Shown here: positions 58,833-64,000 of the stretch, piece after piece
How the letters are laid out: every line of letters begins with the position of its first letter
Numbering within the stretch: position 1 is the first letter of the stretch
NCBI GenBank assembly: GCA_947631595.1
Contig: CANRLZ010000005.1
Location: forward strand, 1-64,000
DNA from: an uncultured Oscillospiraceae bacterium
GTDB lineage: Bacteria > Bacillota > Clostridia > Oscillospirales > Oscillospiraceae
Reading direction: 5' to 3'
DNA length: 64,000 bases
Program-made: the position numbers and the translations under genes
The notes under the pieces: model-generated
Database searches by the model: none
What the model was told of the DNA's origin: nothing
What the model saw: only the letters and a program-made list of their open reading frames with translations

Positions 58833-59755
58833 AGGAGATCAACGCCGCGGCGCGGTCCGACCCGGCGGGCTTCGTGGCCCGGAGCGACCGGGATTTCCAG
58901 GCCCACATCGTCCAGGCCGCCGACGCCATTGAACGCAACCTCCCCAAAAGCCCGGTGGTGCTGCTCTCCGGCCCCTCCGGGTCTGGGAAGACCACCACCT
59001 CCCTGAAACTGGAGGAGGAGTTGGAGCGCCGGGGCATCTCCACCCACCCCATCTCGCTGGACGAGTATTTCATCGAGCGCCACCCCGGCGACAAGCTGCC
59101 CCTGACCCCCAAGGGGGAGGTGGACCTGGAGTCCCCCGACCTGCTGGACTGGAACCTCCTGCACCAGCACTTCACCGACCTGGAGGAGGGCCGTGGGATC
59201 TGGGTGCCCCACTTCGTCTTCTCCCGGCAGCTGCGCAACCCCTCCAAGTCCCAGTGGGTGGAGCTGCGGGAGAACGAGATCGCCATCTTCGAGGGCATCC
59301 ACGCCCTCAACCCCCGGATCACCGAGAGCCACCCCAACGCCCTGCGGCTCTACATCGCCGCCATCAGCGACATTCTGGACGGCGAGGCGGTGGTCTTCAA
59401 GCGCACCTGGCTCCGCCTGGCGCGCCGGGCGGTGCGGGACAGCAACTTCCGGGGCTACTCCGCCTACGACACCCTGGCCGGCTGGGGCAACGTCCGCCGG
59501 GGGGAAAAGCTCTACATCTCCCCCTACCAAGGCTCCGCCCACATCCACTTTGACACCGCCCTGCCCTACGAGGTAGGGGTGATGGCCAACTTCGTCAAGC
59601 CCCTCCTGGCCGCCGTGCCGCCGGAAAACCCCCGCACCCAGGAGATCTTGGCCCTGATGGCCGCCTTTGACAAGTTCGTGCCCATCGACCCCGCCCTGGT
59701 GCCGGAGAGTTCCCTCATCCGGGAGTTCATCGGCGGCAGCAGCTACCATTATTGA
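58817..59755 (+). CDS. Uridine kinase/phosphoribulokinase-like nucleoside kinase
   Basis: VVLLSGPSGSGKTTTSLKLEEEL; ISLDEYFIE; EGIHALNPRIT. Confidence 0.88.
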   Translation: MAYQLKEINAAARSDPAGFVARSDRDFQAHIVQAADAIERNLPKSPVVLLSGPSGSGKTTTSLKLEEELERRGISTHPISLDEYFIERHPGDKLPLTPKGEVDLESPDLLDWNLLHQHFTDLEEGRGIWVPHFVFSRQLRNPSKSQWVELRENEIAIFEGIHALNPRITESHPNALRLYIAAISDILDGEAVVFKRTWLRLARRAVRDSNFRGYSAYDTLAGWGNVRRGEKLYISPYQGSAHIHFDTALPYEVGVMANFVKPLLAAVPPENPRTQEILALMAAFDKFVPIDPALVPESSLIREFIGGSSYHY

Positions 59756-59801
59756 CCCCCGGCCCAGCGCCGGAACTTTGACAGAAAGAAGGAGACAACC
59801 C

Positions 59802-60623
59802 ATGAGCGAATGTACCCACGACTGCTCCTCCTGCGGCGAGAGCTGCGGCGAGCGGCAGACCCCCCAGGACCTCTCCGCCCCCATGAACGCCCTGTCCCAC
59901 ATCTCCCACGTCATCGCCGTCATGTCCGGCAAGGGCGGCGTGGGCAAGAGCCTGGTCACCGCCACCCTGGCCGCCGCCGCGGCCAAGGCGGGTAAACGGG
60001 TGGGCATCCTGGACGCGGATATCACCGGCCCCTCCATCCCCAAGGCCCTGGGCATCACCCAGCGGGCGGAGGCCGACGAGCTGGGCATCTACCCCGTCCT
60101 CTCCCACGGCGGCATCCCGGTGATGAGCCTGAACCTGCTGATGGAGTCGGAGACCGAGCCGGTGGTGTGGCGCGGCCCGGTGATCGCCGGGGCGGTGACC
60201 CAGTTCTGGACGGACGTGGTCTGGGGCGAGCTGGACTACCTCTTCGTGGATATGCCCCCCGGCACCGGGGACGTGCCGCTGACGGTGTTCCAGTCCCTGC
60301 CCGTGGACGGCGCCATCGTGGTCACCAGCCCCCAGGACCTGGTGAGCATGATCGTCACCAAGGCGGTGAAGATGGCCAGGATGATGGACATCCCCGTCCT
60401 GGGCCTCATCGAGAATTACAGCTACTTCCAGTGCCCCGACTGCGGCGCCAAGCACCCCGTCTTTGGCGAGAGCAAGCTGGAGCAGGTGGCCGCCGACCTG
60501 GACCTGCCCGTCCTGGCCCGGCTGCCCATCGACCCGGCGCTGGCCGCCGCCTGCGACGCGGGGATCGCGGAGGACTACGCCCCCAACCCCCTGGAGGGCC
60601 TGGTGGCCAAACTCCCCCAGTAA
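59802..60623 (+). CDS. Mrp/NBP35 family Fe-S carrier P-loop ATPase
   Basis: VIAVMSGKGGVGKSLVTATLA; DADITGPSIPKALG; DMPPGTGDVPLTVFQSLPVDGAIVVTSPQDLVSMIV. Confidence 0.94.
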   Translation: MSECTHDCSSCGESCGERQTPQDLSAPMNALSHISHVIAVMSGKGGVGKSLVTATLAAAAAKAGKRVGILDADITGPSIPKALGITQRAEADELGIYPVLSHGGIPVMSLNLLMESETEPVVWRGPVIAGAVTQFWTDVVWGELDYLFVDMPPGTGDVPLTVFQSLPVDGAIVVTSPQDLVSMIVTKAVKMARMMDIPVLGLIENYSYFQCPDCGAKHPVFGESKLEQVAADLDLPVLARLPIDPALAAACDAGIAEDYAPNPLEGLVAKLPQ

Positions 60624-60706
60624 GCAAAAAGCGAAGGCCGCCCGGAGGATATCCTCCGGGCGGCCTTTTGCTGTCAAAATTCGCTGTTTTCCGCTGAAAG
60701 CGGCCT

Positions 60707-61084
60707 TCAGACCGCCGCCACCAGTTCGATCTCCACCAACGCGCCCTTGGGCAGGGTCTTCACCGCCACGCAGGAGCGGGCGGGGGGATCGGTCTGGAAC
60801 ACCTGGCCGTAGACCTCGTTCACCGCGGCGAAGTCGTCCATGTTCGCCAGGAAGACGGTGGTCTTCAGCACGTCGCCGAACCCCATGCCGGCGGCGGTCA
60901 GCACCGCGCCCAGGTTGGCCAGGCTCTGCCGGGTCTGGGCCTGCACCCCGTCGGCCAGTTCACCGGTGGCCGGGTCCAGGCCCAGTTGGCCGGAGGTGAA
61001 GAGCAGGTCGCCAAAGCGCTTGGCGTGGCAGTAGGGGCCGATGGCCGCGGGGGCGCCGTCGGCGTGGATGGTCTGTTGAGTCAT
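60707..61084 (-). CDS. RidA family enamine/imine deaminase
   Basis: GAPAAIGPYCHAKRFGDLLFTSGQLGLDPATGELA; RSCVAVKTLPKGALVEIELVA. Confidence 0.94.
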   Translation of the reverse strand: MTQQTIHADGAPAAIGPYCHAKRFGDLLFTSGQLGLDPATGELADGVQAQTRQSLANLGAVLTAAGMGFGDVLKTTVFLANMDDFAAVNEVYGQVFQTDPPARSCVAVKTLPKGALVEIELVAAV

Positions 61085-61117
61085 GGGAAAAACCTCCTGT
61101 TTCAATAAAATTTTCGC

Positions 61118-61555
61118 TCAAACCAGCTCGAACAATATGGTGACCGGCCCGTCGTTCACCGACTCCACCTCCATGTCCGCGCCGAATACACCCTGTTGAA
61201 CTTCAAAGCCTTTTTCCCGACAGCATTCCTTAAACTTCTCATAGAGCGGGATGGCCAGCTCCGGCTTGGCCGCGCCGGAGAAACCGGGGCGGCGGGAGGA
61301 GGTGTCGGCGTAGAGGGTGAACTGGCTCACCGCCAGGATGCTCCCCCCCACGGCGGCCAGGTTCAAATTCATCTTCCCCCCGTCGTCCTCAAAGACGCGC
61401 AGGTTGCAGATCTTCTCCGCCATGCGCTGGGCGGTCTGGACGGTGTCCTCCGGCCCAACCCCCAGGAGCACCAGGTAGCCCCGGCCGATCTGGCCCACCA
61501 CCTGACCGTCGATCTTCACGCTCGCCCGGCTCACCCGGGTCACCACCGCGCGCAT
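61118..61555 (-). CDS. dtd: D-aminoacyl-tRNA deacylase
   Basis: MRAVVTRVSRASVKIDGQVVGQIGRGYLVLLGV; AVSQFTLYADTSSRRPGFSGAA. ORF-track start is too far upstream. Confidence 0.95.
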   Translation of the reverse strand: MRAVVTRVSRASVKIDGQVVGQIGRGYLVLLGVGPEDTVQTAQRMAEKICNLRVFEDDGGKMNLNLAAVGGSILAVSQFTLYADTSSRRPGFSGAAKPELAIPLYEKFKECCREKGFEVQQGVFGADMEVESVNDGPVTILFELV

Positions 61556-62619
61556 CAGCGGTACTCCCTGGGCATCCCCTTGGCGAACAGGGGATCCAGC
61601 TCCAACTGCACAAGGTCGCCGGGGGCGCACTTCAGGCCGGTGACGTCGATCACCGTCTCCATGGCGCCCACCTGACCCACGATCTTCACCCGCTGGCTGC
61701 CTACCCGGACCACAGGCTGCTCCCGGCCGCGCCAGCGGCGCAGGGCCGCCCAAAGCCCCGTGGGCTGGGACACGGCGACGCCCAGGCCGTTCTGGTAGCC
61801 CACCGCCAGGGTGGCCGCCCGGATGGGCTTTTTGACACGCACGGAGAATTCGTAGCCTACGCTGTGCCCCGCGGGGAGCCAGCGGATGTCCTCGATGGTG
61901 GCCTCGCAGAAGCCCAGCTTTTGCAGGCCGTCGTCCTTGGCCCGGCGGCACCGCCCCAGCAGGGCGGAACCCACCCGCACGGCGTCCAGACGGGAGAAGT
62001 CGTAGCGCAGGGCGGCGTAGCTGCCCGCGGCGTGGACGATCCCCGTCTCAAACCCGGCGCGCTGGACGGCCTGGGTCACCTGGAGGAACTCCCCCATCTG
62101 GGCCGCCGCCCGCTTCCGGGACGGGGTGGCCTGGAACTGGGTGTAGATTCCGGAGATGGCCACGTTCTGGAGGTTCTGATAGAGGGAGAGGATCTTGTCC
62201 GGCTCGGTGTACACAAGCCCGCCGTAGCCCAGGCCCATGTCCACCTGAAGGTGCGCCTCCGCCACGGTGGAGCGGGTCTCCGCCAGGGCGTTCAGGGCCA
62301 TACCCGCCTCCACCGAGCCGATGGAGCAGACCACGTTCAGGTCCATGAGCTGCTCCAGCTCGGCGCGGTTGACGGTGGAGCGGAGCATGAGGATCTCCTC
62401 CTCCACCAGCCCGGCCTTCCGCAGGCTCTGGGCCTCTTCCGGCTCGGCCACGGCGAAGCGGGTCACCCCGCAGCTGTGGAGCAGCTCGGCCATCTCCAGC
62501 AGTCCGGCGCCCCGGGCGTCGCCGGTGAGGACGGCGTAGATGGCGGCGCTGCCCACCCGATCCCGGATGGCCTGGAGGTTGCGCTTTACCCCATTGGTAT
62601 CAATGACCAGACGTTTCAC
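61555..62619 (-). CDS. Alanine racemase-like PLP enzyme
   Basis: N-terminal barrel with HLQVDMGLGYGG and C-terminal SVGYEFSVRVKKPIRAATLAVGYQNGL...QVGAMETVIDVTGL; GTG start. Confidence 0.85.
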   Translation of the reverse strand: MKRLVIDTNGVKRNLQAIRDRVGSAAIYAVLTGDARGAGLLEMAELLHSCGVTRFAVAEPEEAQSLRKAGLVEEEILMLRSTVNRAELEQLMDLNVVCSIGSVEAGMALNALAETRSTVAEAHLQVDMGLGYGGLVYTEPDKILSLYQNLQNVAISGIYTQFQATPSRKRAAAQMGEFLQVTQAVQRAGFETGIVHAAGSYAALRYDFSRLDAVRVGSALLGRCRRAKDDGLQKLGFCEATIEDIRWLPAGHSVGYEFSVRVKKPIRAATLAVGYQNGLGVAVSQPTGLWAALRRWRGREQPVVRVGSQRVKIVGQVGAMETVIDVTGLKCAPGDLVQLELDPLFAKGMPREYR

Positions 62620-62704
62620 GCCGATCCCCCCTTTTGTATCTCTTTCCGCGTCGTAATGATTATAGCACCGGGTCCCGGGCTTGTAAAGATGGCGGCAAAA
62701 AACG

Positions 62705-62772
62705 GAGAGGGCGCCCCGCGGGCGCCCTCTCCCGGCATAAGAAAGGGGGGTCCCTTTCGGGACCCCCCTCGT
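62705..62772 (-). terminator. Terminator hairpins between S-layer-like gene and alanine racemase
   Basis: gagagggcgccc-cgc-gggcgccctctc and ggggggtcccgaaagggacccccc-type stems. Confidence 0.75.
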
Positions 62773-62801
62773 TTGCTGGGCTCGTGTGAAACTGGCGGAG
62801 A

Positions 62802-64000
62802 TTAGGCGTCCAGGTTCACGGTGCGGATGATGTAGACGTAGTCGCACAGGTCGTTCTGAGCGTCAGCGATCAGAGCGACATAGGAGTAGTTGGCGTCGTA
62901 CACGTTGGGATCCATATCCACGGTGTCGTTCACACCCAGGATCTGGACGCCGGCGTAGCCGGGCTTATCCTTAGCGTGGTTCTCCTTGTCGGCGCCCATG
63001 TCGATCAGGACCACGACGGTCTTGTCGTCCACGGTGAAGCCCTTGTCGCCCTCGGCGGTGTCGTTGATGGTCACAACGCCGTCGCCGTACTCGACCAGAG
63101 CACCCTTGTGGACGGTGCCGTTGGCGTACATATCCTCAGCGACCTGCTCCACGGAGTTCACAACACCCTCGTTGACCTCGTCGATGGCGAAGAGACGATC
63201 GGAGTTGTAGGGGATAGCAGTGGTGTCGCTGATGACGTTCCAGGCGTCCTCGGAGAAGACCATGGTGGTCTCCTCACCCTTGGCGCTCAGAACCCGGGCG
63301 GTGTAGTTGCCGTCCACGTCACGGTTGGCGTTGGTGCTGCGGACGAAGACGAAGCCGTCGGGGATGTCGTCGGCCAGAGCGGAAGCCTTGATGAAGACGA
63401 ACTTGGCGCTGCCCATGGCGCCACCGGTGGTGTCGTTGCGCTCATAGATGGCCACGCCGCCGGCGATGTTGCTGCGGCTCACGGCGGGGACATTGGCATA
63501 GCCAGTGTAGGCGCCGAAGGTCTGGGTGTCGCCGTTGTCCTTCATCACCATGAAGACGGTGTTGGAGTTAGCGCTGTTGGTGCCATCGAAGGAGGGACGC
63601 TTCACGATGCCGTCGACATAGCTCTTGCTGACCTCAGACTGACGAGCGTAGTCGTTGGTGCGCTGCATCAGCTTGGCGATCTCGTAGTAGCCGTTGGCGT
63701 CCACGCGATAGGAGAAGAAGCCGTCAGCATAGGAGAAGCAAGCGTCGCCGTTGGCGTCGGTGCTGGTCATCAGGGTGTCAGCGACGTCGCTGATGCTGAT
63801 GACGCGGTTGGCGTTGGTGGAGGTGACGCGATCGTCAGCCACGATGGTCTTCATGGTGGGATAGGGGGTGCCCACGCCGATCTTGTTCACGCGAACCACC
63901 TCGGTGGTGCCGTCGGTGAACATCAGCTTGGCCTCGAGGTACTCGCTGGCGTCGATGGAGCCATTGCTGATCCACTTGCTCTCCAGAACCACGGCCACAT
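62802..64000 (-). CDS. S-layer/surface-like protein, N-terminus beyond right edge
   Basis: Frame is open to the edge; the ORF-track M is a GTG at 63998, not a credible start; Asp/Asn/Thr-rich extracellular composition. Confidence 0.65.
   Translation of the reverse strand, partial: VAVVLESKWISNGSIDASEYLEAKLMFTDGTTEVVRVNKIGVGTPYPTMKTIVADDRVTSTNANRVISISDVADTLMTSTDANGDACFSYADGFFSYRVDANGYYEIAKLMQRTNDYARQSEVSKSYVDGIVKRPSFDGTNSANSNTVFMVMKDNGDTQTFGAYTGYANVPAVSRSNIAGGVAIYERNDTTGGAMGSAKFVFIKASALADDIPDGFVFVRSTNANRDVDGNYTARVLSAKGEETTMVFSEDAWNVISDTTAIPYNSDRLFAIDEVNEGVVNSVEQVAEDMYANGTVHKGALVEYGDGVVTINDTAEGDKGFTVDDKTVVVLIDMGADKENHAKDKPGYAGVQILGVNDTVDMDPNVYDANYSYVALIADAQNDLCDYVYIIRTVNLDA

Noticed and set aside
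1-64000. CRISPR arrays, tRNA or rRNA genes, retrons
   Set aside because: No regularly spaced repeats, no cloverleaf or rRNA motifs and no reverse transcriptase recognised by eye; tRNAscan and a CRISPR finder should confirm.

Overview
GC-rich Firmicutes chromosome segment, probably a spore-forming Oscillospiraceae-like Clostridia. Assignment is from protein content only; no search was run. Left to right: a giant pilin-type surface protein cut by the left edge; a TRAP-TAXI transporter; a ~21.9 kb integrative mobilizable element (8839-30763); spo0A; accessory genes; recG; a complete alpha/spc/S10 ribosomal super-operon (rplQ to rpsJ, minus strand); housekeeping genes (YihY, NTP transferase, NYN-LOTUS, MBL, hemZ, uridine kinase, Mrp, RidA, dtd, alr); and an S-layer-like protein cut by the right edge. 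Main discovery: the element is inserted inside the sporulation gene spoVT. The first 34 codons of spoVT lie at 8754-8855. The remaining 145 codons lie at 30764-31201 and are fused in frame to the 3' end of the element's large serine recombinase. An exact 17-bp direct repeat (GCGAGGGCGACCCGCTG) marks both junctions. Precise recombination would rebuild a 179-aa SpoVT and give the recombinase its own 29-aa tail, so all four reading frames stay open. A near-perfect forespore sigma-G promoter lies upstream of the spoVT start. This resembles a skin-type or active-lysogeny switch, but in a forespore gene. The element carries a sugar-acid catabolism cassette (IlvD/Edd-GntP-FadR), a restriction-modification-like pair, mobilization genes and an AT-rich PIN-like/TM gene flanked by decayed IS remnants. 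Other notable items are ribosomal protein L5 with a 110-aa LEA-like N-terminal extension and S3 with a charged, RGG-like C-terminal tail.
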